The notes: generated by a model from the letters alone, not told the origin. A stretch of 64,000 nt of DNA from Terriglobia bacterium (GCA_025350105.1 JANXYJ010000106.1:1-64000); one strand, 5' to 3'. Counted from the first letter of the stretch, positions 24,364 through 33,267 are shown. Translations and numbers: made by a program.

Positions 24364-25893
24364 GTGATGATTGCTAAAGCCAAAAGTTCAAGTGCTACGT
24401 CTGCCGCTGCTGCTGCTGCCATGACCCGTGTCGCCGTGACTGCCGCCAATCGAACCGCCGCACGAGGAGTTTCACTGAAAGCGGCTCCCGTAAGCGCATT
24501 CGGCGCCACAGTTGCCAGTCGCAGCGGGCCGGTCCGGGTGCTGCCCCAAAGCGCAAACATCACGCTCGTCAAAGGCAACAGTGTCAAGGGCAGCAGTGTT
24601 AAAGGCATCCCGGTCAAAGGCATTCCGGTCAAAGGCAACACAGTCAAAGCCGATGCCGCCAAAGCTATTCCAATCAAGCTGGCCGCGGCGAAAGCCGTTA
24701 AGCCGTCCGCCAAGAAAAGCTTAGCGAAAGTTGGCAAACCGGTGGCGGCCAGCGAAACTGCCTTTGCACCAACCAAACCCCTGGCCAAAACCATCCCTGC
24801 GCCGCTGCAGAAAAAAAATTCCGCCAAGCTCGCTCACATTCACGTCACGCGAAGTTCCGAGCACAATCCGCACAATTATCCCAGCCAGACGGAAGCCGAA
24901 AAGATCCGCTCCATCGCTGAGCTGTTGTCAGACGACCTGTCTGACGATTTGATGAATCTGCACCACGCCGGTTTAGATCATGGTTTAGTTCACGGGCTAG
25001 ATTCCTGTGACACCGCCGACGAACTGCTGCTCGACGACGAAGCCGTCTTTGAACTCACGCCTGAACTCACGCCTGAACAAACCCGGCTGGAACAGATAAA
25101 GACCGAAAAGATGGCGCGGCAGGCCGCTGCGAAAGCCAAAGCCTGGGAACTGGCCAGCCTGCAAAGCGACCCCGTGTTGGCTCGCCGCGATCAGGTAGTG
25201 CTGGAACATTTGCCGCTGGTGAAAGCCATCGCCGTTCGCGTGCACGAAAACCTTCCCGTTCACGTCGACCTGGACGATCTGGTTCACGCGGGCATCCTGG
25301 GTTTGTTCGACGCCGCCAGCAAATTCAATCCCGAAAAACAGGTGGCCTTTTCCAGCTACGCCAAGCACCGCATTAAGGGTGCGATTCTCGATAGCCTGCA
25401 GCAACTCGATTGGGCCTCGCGTGACATGCGCCGCCGCCACAAACAACTGGAAGCGGCTACCCGCGACCTGGCCTCCAAGCTGCAGCGCAATCCCACCGAA
25501 GCCGAAATCGCCGAAAAGCTGGGCATGGACGCCGAACGCTGGCGCACGATGATGCTGGACCTGCGCAACGTGGGTTTGATTTCCGCCTCCACCCGCGCCA
25601 ACGAAAACGAAGATCTTCCGGCTCCCGATTTCCCTTCCAAACCCGAAACCCATCCCGATTCCATCTGCGCCCACGAACAACTGCGCGGCGTACTGGGCGT
25701 GGCCATCAAAACCCTGCCGGAACGCTATCAAAAAGTCGTCTCCCTCTATTATTCCGGTGAGATGACCATGAAGGAAATCGGCGGCATGCTGGGCATCAAT
25801 GAAAGCCGTGTGTCGCAGATCCACAAATCGGCGCTAGAGAAAATGCAGGTGGTTCTGGAATCAAACGGGATTACCAACGCACAGGCGTTCTGA
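24364..25893 (+). CDS. fliA: FliA/WhiG-type RNA polymerase sigma factor with a ~265-residue repeat-rich N-terminal extension
   Basis: Residues from about 269 to 509 are a sigma28-type factor: 'DPVLARRDQVVLEHLPLVKAIAVRVHENLPVHVDLDDLVHAGILGLFDAA' (region 2), 'FSSYAKHRIKGAILDSLQQLDWASRDMRRRHK', region 3 'NPTEAEIAEKLGM', and region 4 'MTMKEIGGMLGINESRVSQIHKSALEKM'. A FliA is normally about 240-260 residues. Here the frame is open for another ~265 codons upstream: an Ala/Lys/Val-rich, histone H1-like segment with six VKGxx pentads, then an acidic stretch ('SDDLSDDLMNLHHAGLDHGL') with 12-bp repeats. The GTG at 24364 or the ATG at 24367 starts the frame; a shorter start inside cannot be excluded. 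No flagellar genes are nearby. Confidence 0.8.
   Translation: MMIAKAKSSSATSAAAAAAMTRVAVTAANRTAARGVSLKAAPVSAFGATVASRSGPVRVLPQSANITLVKGNSVKGSSVKGIPVKGIPVKGNTVKADAAKAIPIKLAAAKAVKPSAKKSLAKVGKPVAASETAFAPTKPLAKTIPAPLQKKNSAKLAHIHVTRSSEHNPHNYPSQTEAEKIRSIAELLSDDLSDDLMNLHHAGLDHGLVHGLDSCDTADELLLDDEAVFELTPELTPEQTRLEQIKTEKMARQAAAKAKAWELASLQSDPVLARRDQVVLEHLPLVKAIAVRVHENLPVHVDLDDLVHAGILGLFDAASKFNPEKQVAFSSYAKHRIKGAILDSLQQLDWASRDMRRRHKQLEAATRDLASKLQRNPTEAEIAEKLGMDAERWRTMMLDLRNVGLISASTRANENEDLPAPDFPSKPETHPDSICAHEQLRGVLGVAIKTLPERYQKVVSLYYSGEMTMKEIGGMLGINESRVSQIHKSALEKMQVVLESNGITNAQAF
24568..24657. repeat. Six 15-bp tandem repeats (VKGxx) in the sigma factor extension
   Basis: Units begin GTCAAAGGC at 24568, 24583, 24598, 24613, 24628 and 24643. 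Differences between copies are often synonymous (GTC/GTT, AAA/AAG, ATC/ATT), as expected if the peptide is translated. Further 12-bp repeats lie at 24970-25005 (GGTTTAGATCAT type) and near 25051 (GAACTCACGCCT). Confidence 0.9.
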
Positions 25894-25912
25894 AAAAACT
25901 TTTCTTCAGGTA

Positions 25913-25948
25913 GGGAGAGCGGGATGTGGGCCGCTCTCCCCATTTTTT
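25913..25948 (+). terminator. Rho-independent terminator after the sigma factor gene
   Basis: GGGAGAGCGG (25913-25922) and CCGCTCTCCC (25931-25940) form a perfect 10-bp stem with an 8-nt loop, followed by CATTTTTT. It starts 19 bp after the stop codon. This is the clearest intrinsic terminator in the window. Confidence 0.92.
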
Positions 25949-26054
25949 CGGATTCACTGCTCGTCATTTCCGAAGGTTGTCCCCTGCACCGGCAGCGCTC
26001 CCCGGGCCCCCAGGTGTATGATAAAAATGCCTTACTGAGGAGCACGGAGGCATC

Positions 26055-27386
26055 ATGTTCATCACCAAGAAACACTTGTCACGCCGCACTTTGCTCAAAA
26101 GTATGGGGGTGTCGCTGGCGCTGCCTTTGCTGGATTCCATGGTCGGCGCGCAGACTCCTTTGGCCAAAAGCGCCGCGAAACCAATGTCGCGCATTGGGTT
26201 CGTGTATCTGCCGCACGGCGCCATCATGAATGAATGGACTCCCGCAACCGAAGGCGCGGGCTTCGAGTTTTCGCGCATTCTGAAACCTCTTGAGCCGTTT
26301 CGCGATCGCATCAATGTGGTCAGCGGCCTGGGTCACAAAGCCGCCGACACCACCGCAGTTCACAGCCTGAGTCCCACAACCTGGCTGAGCGGCGTGCGTC
26401 CCAAACCAACCCAAGGTGTGGACGCTTTCGCCGGTGTGACTGCCGATCAGATTGCCGCGCAGCAAATTGGCCAGGATACACTTTTGCCGTCGCTCGAAAT
26501 CGCCACCGAGGACAACTCGGCGCTGATTGGCGCCTGTGACCGCGACTATGGCTGCATCTATATGAATACGCTTTCCTGGCGCACGCCCACCACGCCGCTG
26601 CCCATGGAAATTAATCCGCGCAAGGTTTTCGATCGCATGTTTGGCGAAGGCGGCTCGCCCGCCGAACGCGCCGCCCGGCTCCAGGAAGATCGCAGCATTC
26701 TGGACACCATCACCAAAGACGCGGGCGTTCTACAAAAAACCCTGGGCCCGAAGGACCGCGGGACGATGAACGACTATCTGGAAAGTGTCCGCGAAATCGA
26801 ACGCCGCATTCAAAAAGCCGGCGACATGCAAAGCGGCTACGATATGCAATTGCCGCCGCAACCGGTGGGCATTCCCTACGCCTTCGACGAGCATGTCAAG
26901 CTGATGTACGATCTTCTCCTCTTGGCGTATCAGGCCAATATTACGCGCGTATTCACCTTCATGGTGGCCCGCGAGGAAAGCAACAAAACCTATCCCATGC
27001 TTGGCGTGCACGATGGCCATCACGCCACCTCGCATCACCAGAACCGCCCCGAAAAGATCGAAAAACTGGTAAAAATCCAGCAATTTCACATCGGTATGCT
27101 GGCCGGCTTCATCGACAAACTCAGCAAAACGCAGGACGGCGACGGCAGTTTGCTGGATCATTCCGTGCTGCTATTCGGCAGCAATATGAGCAACAGCAAC
27201 CTGCATAACCATTTCCCGCTGCCCAATCTGTTGATGGGCGGCGCGGCGGGCCAGTTGAAGGGTGGGCGGCATTTGAAGTACGACGATCACACGCCCATGA
27301 CCAACTTGATCGTCAGCGCGCTCGACAAAGTAGGCGTGCATCAGGACACCTTGGGCGACAGCACCGGGCGGCTGGCGGGAGTTTAG
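26055..27386 (+). CDS. DUF1552 Tat-exported protein
   Basis: This 443-residue protein has a Tat signal ('MFITKKHLSRRTLLKSMGVSLALPLLDSMV') and the DUF1552 core: 'RIGFVYLPHGAIMNEWTP', 'INVVSGLGHKAADTTAVHSLSPTTWLSG', 'CDRDYGCIYMNTLSWRTPTTPLPMEINPRKVFDRMFG', 'HDGHHATSHHQNRPEKIEKL' and 'VLLFGSNMSNSNLHNHFPLPNLLMGGAAG'. GGAGG lies 5 nt before the ATG. The family is frequent in Planctomycetes, Acidobacteria and myxobacteria and is usually paired with a cytochrome c-DUF1587/1592/1595 protein. That partner is absent here; an ankyrin protein gene starts 3 bp after the stop. Function unknown, probably periplasmic. Confidence 0.9.
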   Translation: MFITKKHLSRRTLLKSMGVSLALPLLDSMVGAQTPLAKSAAKPMSRIGFVYLPHGAIMNEWTPATEGAGFEFSRILKPLEPFRDRINVVSGLGHKAADTTAVHSLSPTTWLSGVRPKPTQGVDAFAGVTADQIAAQQIGQDTLLPSLEIATEDNSALIGACDRDYGCIYMNTLSWRTPTTPLPMEINPRKVFDRMFGEGGSPAERAARLQEDRSILDTITKDAGVLQKTLGPKDRGTMNDYLESVREIERRIQKAGDMQSGYDMQLPPQPVGIPYAFDEHVKLMYDLLLLAYQANITRVFTFMVAREESNKTYPMLGVHDGHHATSHHQNRPEKIEKLVKIQQFHIGMLAGFIDKLSKTQDGDGSLLDHSVLLFGSNMSNSNLHNHFPLPNLLMGGAAGQLKGGRHLKYDDHTPMTNLIVSALDKVGVHQDTLGDSTGRLAGV

Positions 27387-27388
27387 TT

Positions 27389-28900
27389 GTGAAACAGGCG
27401 TTACTGGCGTTGGGCTTTGCGTGCGTTACTCTGTTGGCGGCCGACAGTAAGCTTGCCGATGCCGCGGCCAATCAGGATTGGGCAGCCGTCCGCAATCTCC
27501 TCGGACAGAAGGCCGCTATCAATGCCACGCAAGCCGATGGCACCACGGCGTTGATGTGGGTGGTGCGCGCCGACGATTTCGATTTGGCGGATACGCTTTT
27601 GCGCGCCGGTGCGGACGCGAAAATCACCAATCGCTACGGCGTGACGGCCATGAACTTGGCGTGCGTCAACGGCAATCCGAAAATGATTTTGCGCCTGATT
27701 CAAGCGGGCGTAGACGTAAACGCACCCGGCGTGGAAGGCGAAACGCCGTTAATGACAGTTGCGCGCGGGGGCAACGTGGAGGCCGCGAAAGTGCTGCTGG
27801 CCCATGGCGCCAACGTCAACGCCACCGAAGAATGGCGCGGGCAAACCGCCTTGATTTGGGCCGTGGCGCAAGCGCATCCGGAGATGGTGAAAGAACTGAT
27901 CGCGCACGGGGCACTGGTAAACATGCGGACAGCGAAACAGGTTTGGGAGCGCCAGGTGACCGCCGAGCCGCGCGAAAAATGGATGCCGCAGGGTGCGCTG
28001 ACGCCTCTGCTATTCGCCACCCGCCAAGGTTGTTTGGAATGCGCGCAAGTTCTTTTGGATAAAGGAGCCGACATCAACGCGCAGGATTTGGAAGGCGTAA
28101 CCCCGCTGATTTCGGCGCTGATCAACGGGCATTATGATGTGGCGGGTTTTTTGATTGACCGGCATGAAGACGTCAACGCCGTCGACAAAACCGGCCGCGC
28201 AGCGCTCTATGCCGCCGTCGATTTTCACACCATGCCCGGCTCCAATCGTCCGGCGCCGAAAGAGATCGACAATCAATTGACCAATCTCGACATCGTGAAT
28301 CGGTTGCTGGCCGCCGGCGCGAACGTGAATCAGCGCCTCACCGCGCAGCCGCCCTATCGCACCAAAGTGGATCGCGGCAACGATACTATTTTCGGTGCCG
28401 GCGCCACGCCCTTGTTCCGCGCGGCGAAGGCGGGCGATACCGTTGTTGTGAAACTGCTGCTCGATCACGGCGCGGATCCCAAGCTCACCAATCGCACGGG
28501 CATCAACGCCGTAATGGCGGCGGCGGGTTTGGGCACTCGCGAAGAAGACGCCACCGGCCGCAAAAAAACCGAAGACGATGCGATCGAAACCATTCGCCTG
28601 TTGCTGGACACCAATGTGGATGCTGGCGTGAACATCAATGACGTCGACGGCACTGGAAGTACTGCGCTGCACGGCGCGGCCATGTGGGGCTACGACAAAG
28701 TGGTCCGCTACCTGGCGCAGCGCGGTGCGGCGCTCGATATCAAAGATAAGCGCGGCTTCACGCCGCTTGATACCGCGCTGGGCAAGGCAGGTGGCATGGG
28801 CTTCGATCACGCCAGCGGGATTCCACGGCCCAATGTAGTGGCGGCGCTGCAGGAATTGCTGCAAAAGAACGCGCCCGCGGCAAAAGCCGCCAACCCGTAA
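27389..28900 (+). CDS. Secreted ankyrin-repeat protein
   Basis: The 503-residue protein begins at GTG two bases after the DUF1552 stop and has a signal peptide ('KQALLALGFACVTLLAADS'). About ten ankyrin repeats follow, for example 'DGTTALMWVVRADDFDLADTLLRAGADAKITNRYG', 'EGETPLMTVARGGNVEAAKVLLAHGANVNATEEWRG', 'GVTPLISALINGHYDVAGFLIDRHEDVN' and 'GSTALHGAAMWGYDKVVRYLAQRGAALDIKDKRGFTPLD'. Ankyrins mediate protein contacts; with DUF1552 in the same operon it probably binds that or another exported enzyme. The repeats are ordinary protein repeats with diverged DNA, unlike the short DNA-level tandem arrays elsewhere. Confidence 0.9.
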   Translation: MKQALLALGFACVTLLAADSKLADAAANQDWAAVRNLLGQKAAINATQADGTTALMWVVRADDFDLADTLLRAGADAKITNRYGVTAMNLACVNGNPKMILRLIQAGVDVNAPGVEGETPLMTVARGGNVEAAKVLLAHGANVNATEEWRGQTALIWAVAQAHPEMVKELIAHGALVNMRTAKQVWERQVTAEPREKWMPQGALTPLLFATRQGCLECAQVLLDKGADINAQDLEGVTPLISALINGHYDVAGFLIDRHEDVNAVDKTGRAALYAAVDFHTMPGSNRPAPKEIDNQLTNLDIVNRLLAAGANVNQRLTAQPPYRTKVDRGNDTIFGAGATPLFRAAKAGDTVVVKLLLDHGADPKLTNRTGINAVMAAAGLGTREEDATGRKKTEDDAIETIRLLLDTNVDAGVNINDVDGTGSTALHGAAMWGYDKVVRYLAQRGAALDIKDKRGFTPLDTALGKAGGMGFDHASGIPRPNVVAALQELLQKNAPAAKAANP

Positions 28901-28912
28901 GCCCGCTTGCAT

Positions 28913-29179
28913 TTACCGGCCGCGATCTTCCCTCGCGCGGTATTGCAATGCAAGATTCAGATCGCGAATGGCAGCCCTGGACGACTCAATGGCGGCAGCT
29001 CTGTGTCCGCCGAAGTCGTGGGGGGCGGCTTCCATGTAAGCAACGGCTTCGCGCAGATTGGTGATGGCGATGGAAATTCGCGGATGCATTTGACGTTCGG
29101 TTTTGGCGTTTTGGGCAACCGCCAAGGTAGCCAGCGTTCCCAGGACGACGCCCAGAATGACGCTGCGAAATGACTTCAT
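28913..29179 (-). CDS. Small secreted conserved hypothetical protein
   Basis: This 88-residue protein has a signal peptide ('KSFRSVILGVVLGTLATLAVAQ') and a conserved helical pattern, 'HPRISIAITNLREAVAYMEAAPHDFGGHRAAAIESSRAAIRDLNLALQY'. I recognise the 'H.RI..A...LREA...L..A.HDFGGHR.EA......AI..L' text from small exported proteins in Acidobacteria and Verrucomicrobia, of unknown function. The ATG at 29179 begins the signal peptide; the track's 14 extra residues are not needed. It converges with the ankyrin gene with 12 bp between stops. Confidence 0.75.
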   Translation of the reverse strand: MKSFRSVILGVVLGTLATLAVAQNAKTERQMHPRISIAITNLREAVAYMEAAPHDFGGHRAAAIESSRAAIRDLNLALQYRAREDRGR

Positions 29180-29347
29180 GATTGTGACCCTAACATAGTT
29201 GGCCGCCGAGGTGGCGAACACCTGGCGGAGAATTTGTTCCAGCCCGTGTTAAGATCAAATCTCGTCGCGTTCGTCGGTAATTCCGCATTAATCAACCGTT
29301 GTCTTGTCGCAGACACTTCGTTATTCATCCTGAAAGAGGTGACCCAT

Positions 29348-30086
29348 ATGTTTTCCCGTTCTTCTTCCTTCCTCGTTTTTTCCGGGGCGTTTTTATTGGC
29401 CGCCGGAACGCTTCTGGCGCAGCCGGCCGATTCCCAGCCTGCTTTCCAAATCCAGCGCGCCGAAATGGCGATTCCCTTTGGCACCGTGGCTGGCCGCTTA
29501 CTCACGGTCAATGAATATTTGGTTTTTATTGACGATGAAAAGCCGGAAGCGTCGTTCGCGGTAGCCCGGCGTGGCGTAAAGAATCTTTCCTCCGACGGTG
29601 CGATGGTCACGCTGGAGACGGCCCGCGCCGGTAAAAGACCGAACGGGGTCGCGCAGCAGCGTGAACTTCCGTGTCATGGACGAGAAGCAAGCCGCAATGT
29701 TGGCGACTTGGATGCACAGTGGTCCGCTGATGACGGAGGCGACGCCGCCTGCCGCGGCTTCCGCATCTGCCTCGGCAGGCGCCAAGCCAGCCACTGATGG
29801 AACCCTCACTTATCAAGTGCGCCACGATCACCGCATCGGCGGCTGCGACGGGCGTTTGATTGTCGAAATGGACCGCGTCTCGTTTGAGTCCATCACCAAC
29901 GTAAATCATTCGCGGCAATGGGGCTTGAAGGACATTAAAGAACTGAAGCGCAGCAACCCCTACGGTATTGAAGTGGTTCCGTTTTCCGGCGAAACCTACA
30001 ACCTGGGTATTCAAGGCCGCGGCATGAGCAACGACGAATACAAAGCGCTGGTGGACCGCATTACGGCGGCACGGCTGAAGAACTGA
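29348..30086 (+). pseudogene. Secreted protein with PH-like C-terminal domain, broken by a +1 frameshift
   Basis: The ORF from ATG 29348 gives a signal peptide ('SFLVFSGAFLLAAGTLLAQ') and 'QIQRAEMAIPFGTVAGRLLTVNEYLVFIDDEKPEASFAVARRGVKNLSSDGAMVTLETAR', then drifts into nonsense. The frame starting at 29598 continues the protein: 'VKDRTGSRSSVNFRVMDEKQAAMLATWM', an Ala/Pro linker, and a domain ending 'VSFESITNVNHSRQWGLKDIKELKRSNPYGIEVVPFSGETYNLG'. The join is between about 29624 and 29636 (CGCGCCGGTAAAAG), where skipping one base links the frames, giving about 245 residues. It is a real inactivation, a sequencing error, or a programmed frameshift. The only start upstream, GAAAGAGGTG before 29348, supports the 5' end. 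Confidence 0.75.
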
Positions 30087-30093
30087 AGCGCAT

Positions 30094-30132
30094 TAAAAAA
30101 GCGCGCGCTCTCCGCAACGGGAGTGCGCGCGC
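30094..30132 (-). terminator. Rho-independent terminator for the minus-strand coiled-coil gene
   Basis: GCGCGCGCTCTCC and GGGAGTGCGCGCGC form a long GC-rich stem with a GCAAC loop. On the minus strand it is followed by TTTTTTAAT, so it terminates leftward transcription, 50 bp after the stop codon at 30182. It also lies 8 bp past the stop of the frameshifted gene. Confidence 0.8.
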
Positions 30133-30181
30133 AAGTTAACGGAACGTAACTTCTTACTTCAAACCACAATTCAACCCGCGC

Positions 30182-31129
30182 CTAGCGGCGGGCCAGCTTC
30201 ACTTTCGGAGTCGAAAGATATCCGGTCACGCGGTCCTTGCTTACCTGGTTCACCACGATTTCATAAGGCTGCACGTTGCCGGCCGTGTAGAACTGTACCG
30301 GCTCATTGATGGTCTTGTCCTTCTTTTCGACGCGCTGGTCGTCGGCCATCACGTCCATGGTGAAGCGGTTGCGTTTGACGTCGGACTTCTTCAGGTTCAG
30401 CGTCACATCGCCGATCTTACGCGGACCCTGATTTTTCGCGATGTCGAACTCCATGTAGTTGCGTTCGCCCAGTGCACGCAATGCGTCTAGGTCCTTTGAG
30501 TTGGTGGCGATCAGTCCGCTCATCACACCCATGTCGCCCATTGCCCGCCTCAGGTCCAGGCCGGTCTTGGTTAGTTCTGCTTGCGTCGCGGCCACGTTGG
30601 CTTTCACTTCTTCCACGTTGGTCTTCACCGTGTTGACGTTGCCGGAGACCTCAGTGAACTTGGAGTCCGTGTTGTCCTTGATCTTGCTCAGCTCACCGGC
30701 CACCTGTAGCTGCTGCTGCTCGGTTTGTGAGGCCAATTTCGCGTCCAGATCCTGCACCTGTTTTTGCGCGTCGGTCCGCGCACGGCGCACGGCAATTGCG
30801 GCGGACACGTTGGCGCTCTGCACATCCTTCTTCACCTGTTCCGCCATCACATCCAAACGCTGCTTGTCTTGTTCGAGCAACGTCGCCGTGGTTTCATTCA
30901 ATTTGGAGATCTGCGCCTGAGTTCCGCTTTCGGTGCGGGCCAGGTCCTCATTCAGGTGGTTGGAGCGCACCAGCAAATAGCCGTTGCCCGCGAGTGCGAT
31001 CACCAAGCCCGCGGCCAGCACACCAATGGCTGTGTTGCGGGTGGCGTGATTCGGGGAAAGATTGTTCGCCGGTCCGTTTGTGCTCCCGTTGGAAGGGCCG
31101 AAGTTGGAATCATTATTTAACGTTTGCAT
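30182..31129 (-). CDS. Membrane-anchored coiled-coil protein
   Basis: This 315-residue protein has an Asn/Ser-rich cytoplasmic N-terminus ('NNDSNFGPSNGSTNGPANNLSPNH'), a single membrane helix ('TAIGVLAAGLVIALAGNGYLLV'), a long coiled coil with heptads ('LNETTATLLEQDKQRLDVMAEQVKKDVQ...VEEVKANVAATQAELTKTG'), and a C-terminal beta domain ('RNYMEFDIAKNQGPRKIGDVTLNLKKSDVKRNRFTMDVMADDQRVEKKDKTINEPVQFYT'). AGGAG upstream fixes the ATG at 31129. A similar architecture occurs as conserved acidobacterial hypotheticals. Function unknown; the extracytoplasmic coiled coil suggests an envelope role. A GCAGCCG/CGGCTGC hairpin lies at 31173-31191 in its leader region. Confidence 0.8.
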   Translation of the reverse strand: MQTLNNDSNFGPSNGSTNGPANNLSPNHATRNTAIGVLAAGLVIALAGNGYLLVRSNHLNEDLARTESGTQAQISKLNETTATLLEQDKQRLDVMAEQVKKDVQSANVSAAIAVRRARTDAQKQVQDLDAKLASQTEQQQLQVAGELSKIKDNTDSKFTEVSGNVNTVKTNVEEVKANVAATQAELTKTGLDLRRAMGDMGVMSGLIATNSKDLDALRALGERNYMEFDIAKNQGPRKIGDVTLNLKKSDVKRNRFTMDVMADDQRVEKKDKTINEPVQFYTAGNVQPYEIVVNQVSKDRVTGYLSTPKVKLARR

Positions 31130-31329
31130 TTGTTTAAACTCCTTCATTCTGCTGGTTGGTTCTAACCTCATTGCAGCCGTTTTTCGGCTGCGCCAGACTT
31201 TACGGGAAGAAGATATGCAACCGTCGTGCCAATCGCCAGAAAAGGGGAAATTACAAGCCGTTTCTTGTGCTTCCGAAACCGTTGTCCTACAAAAATCACT
31301 TCTTGGGAGACCGCTGTTCGTGGAAAATG

Positions 31330-32130
31330 TTACGCCGCTTCGGCAACCAGCTCGGCAACAATGACCCCAGCACCACCCAGTTCCACCGTGATCGGCACGC
31401 TAAGGGGAGTTTCGACCACGCCCGCGTAAGAGCCAGTGGTGACGATTTGCCCGGCTTTCAATCCCAGTCCACGCTGATTCAAAAAGTGCACCAACCATGA
31501 AAACGACTTCATCGGGTGGCCGCTGGGGTGCGGTGAGGTCTTGTCGTAGAGAGTTTGTGTTGGTGAAGTAATCCTCACCGGCAACACATCTAAAGGCAGA
31601 TTGAAAACATTCGGAATCACGGGGCCAATCAACAGCCCTACGTTGTTGTATGAATCGGCCAGCAGGTCGATCGGTGACGCTGCAGACGCATCCGCATAAC
31701 GAGTGCCCAGCAGTTCTAAAACCATGTGGGCCTGACCAATGGCACCGCGGATTTCATCGTCATTATAGGGTGTGGCCCGCGGCGGCAAATCCTGGGCCAC
31801 GACGAACGCAATTTCCGGTTCGATCTTGGCTCTTGACGCAGCGCCTTTCGGCGCGGGAACTGAATAGGGTGATGTTCGTGATATGGCCGATGCTGGAATG
31901 GACGCGAACACCAGTGGGCCATTGGGCTTGGGAACGCCGCACTTCCAGCCGTCCGTTGCACCGCCACCGATGGGCAGACCCATCAACTCCATCACTCGCT
32001 GTTGAACCGCGATGGCCGATTCGCGATCCGTTGGCCGGCAGGCTTCGGGAATCAGCGTGCCGGGAATTTTGGTCTTTCGCACTTGAAACAAATGCTGGGC
32101 TGCTTGTTCGATCTGATCCAGGTTTAGCAT
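31330..32130 (-). CDS. 2-keto-4-pentenoate hydratase/fumarylacetoacetase-family protein
   Basis: This 266-residue protein belongs to the FAH superfamily, hydratase (MhpD/DmpE) branch: 'SAIAVQQRVMELMGLPIGGGATDGWKCGVPKP', the metal-binding 'AKIEPEIAFVVAQDLPP', 'LELLGTRYADASAASPIDLLADSYNNVGLLIGP', and 'LKAGQIVTTGSYAGV'. The family hydrates 2-hydroxypenta-2,4-dienoate-type compounds in meta-cleavage pathways, or decarboxylates related keto acids. No aromatic-degradation genes are adjacent. It starts 2 bp after the gnd stop, so both are on one transcript. Confidence 0.82.
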   Translation of the reverse strand: MLNLDQIEQAAQHLFQVRKTKIPGTLIPEACRPTDRESAIAVQQRVMELMGLPIGGGATDGWKCGVPKPNGPLVFASIPASAISRTSPYSVPAPKGAASRAKIEPEIAFVVAQDLPPRATPYNDDEIRGAIGQAHMVLELLGTRYADASAASPIDLLADSYNNVGLLIGPVIPNVFNLPLDVLPVRITSPTQTLYDKTSPHPSGHPMKSFSWLVHFLNQRGLGLKAGQIVTTGSYAGVVETPLSVPITVELGGAGVIVAELVAEAA

Positions 32131-32132
32131 GA

Positions 32133-33149
32133 CTAGTGCTTTTCGAGGTGCCCGCCAAACTGATAGCGCATGGCAGAAAGAATCTTGCCTTCGAAATCCG
32201 CTTCGCCGCGCGAGGTGAAGCGTTGATACAGAGCCGCGCTGAGCACCGGGGTTGGGGTGGCCTGATCGATAGCCGCTAAAATAGTCCAGCGGCCTTCGCC
32301 GGAATCAGAAACACGTCCTGAAAATTCCTTTAGTTCGGGGCTCTGCGTCAACGCGGCGGCGGTCAGGTCCAAAAGCCAGGAGGCCACTACGCTGCCGCGC
32401 CGCCACACTTCGGTGATGTCGGCCAGGTTGAAATCATATTGATAATGTTCCGGGTTGCGCAGAGGTGTGGTTTCGGCATCCACGGCGTGATCGCCTTTAC
32501 CGACGTTGGCGTGGCGCAGAATGTTCAGGCCTTCGGCATACGCCGCCATCAAGCCGTATTCGATTCCGTTGTGAACCATTTTGACGAAATGCCCGGCGCC
32601 GCAGGGGCCGCAGTGCAGGTAGCCATCTTCCGACGTTCCTGCGGGCGTGACTTTCTCGCGTCCTGGCGTCCGTCCAATTTCGCCGCGGCCGGGAGCCAGC
32701 GTGCGGAAGATAGGATCCAGCCGCGCGACGATTTCTTTTTCGCCGCCGATCATCTGGCAATAGCCGCGTTCCAAACCCCACACCCCGCCGCTGGTGCCGA
32801 CGTCGGCGTAGTGAATGCCCTTCGCCAGCAGTTCCTTGGCGCGGCGGATGTCGTCGATGTAATAAGAGTTGCCGCCGTCAATCAAGGTGTCGCCCGGACT
32901 AAGCAGCGGAACCAGCTTGCCGATCATGCTGTCGACGGCGGCGGCCGGCACCATCATCCAGATGGCCCTGGGCGCCGCCAGCTTGGCCACAAAGTCTTCC
33001 AAAGAGGTTGCGCCGGTGGCGCCCTCCTTCGCGATCTGCTCCACCGCCGGAGCGTTCAGATCGAAAGCCACGCAGGTTTGCCCGCCGCGCATCAGACGGC
33101 GCGCCATGTTCGCGCCCATCCGCCCCAAGCCAATCATTCCTATTTGCAT
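32133..33149 (-). CDS. gnd: 6-phosphogluconate dehydrogenase, decarboxylating, short (NAD-type) form
   Basis: This 338-residue enzyme oxidises and decarboxylates 6-phosphogluconate to ribulose 5-phosphate. The Rossmann motif is '[19 protein letters not shown]'. '[19 protein letters not shown]', '[23 protein letters not shown]' and '[22 protein letters not shown]' (catalytic Lys and substrate-binding His-Asn) are all intact. The length (about 340 rather than 470 residues) and '[16 protein letters not shown]' place it in the YqeC/GndA-like short class, usually NAD-dependent. It is followed by the hydratase gene. Confidence 0.92.
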   Translation of the reverse strand: MQIGMIGLGRMGANMARRLMRGGQTCVAFDLNAPAVEQIAKEGATGATSLEDFVAKLAAPRAIWMMVPAAAVDSMIGKLVPLLSPGDTLIDGGNSYYIDDIRRAKELLAKGIHYADVGTSGGVWGLERGYCQMIGGEKEIVARLDPIFRTLAPGRGEIGRTPGREKVTPAGTSEDGYLHCGPCGAGHFVKMVHNGIEYGLMAAYAEGLNILRHANVGKGDHAVDAETTPLRNPEHYQYDFNLADITEVWRRGSVVASWLLDLTAAALTQSPELKEFSGRVSDSGEGRWTILAAIDQATPTPVLSAALYQRFTSRGEADFEGKILSAMRYQFGGHLEKH

Positions 33150-33228
33150 TTGACTTTAATGGTAACAACTCAGCACAGTTCAGTTACTCAGGAATGCTCT
33201 GATCGCTGCGCAAGATCCGTGCAAGCTG

Positions 33229-33234
33229 TATAGT
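33229..33234 (+). promoter_or_regulatory. Candidate -10 TATAGT for the GlcG-like gene
   Basis: TATAGT lies 34 bp before the start codon, in the 118-bp divergent gap with gnd. No good -35 is visible. The ribosome site AAGGAG (33255-33260) then sits 7 nt before the ATG at 33268. Confidence 0.35.
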
Positions 33235-33267
33235 ATGTCTCTAGGGTTTTCAGTAAGGAGAAAATGA

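Noticed and set aside
31173-31191. GCAGCCG-TTTTT-CGGCTGC hairpin as a terminator
   Set aside because: It has no following T-run on either strand and lies upstream of the minus-strand gene start; at most a leader structure.
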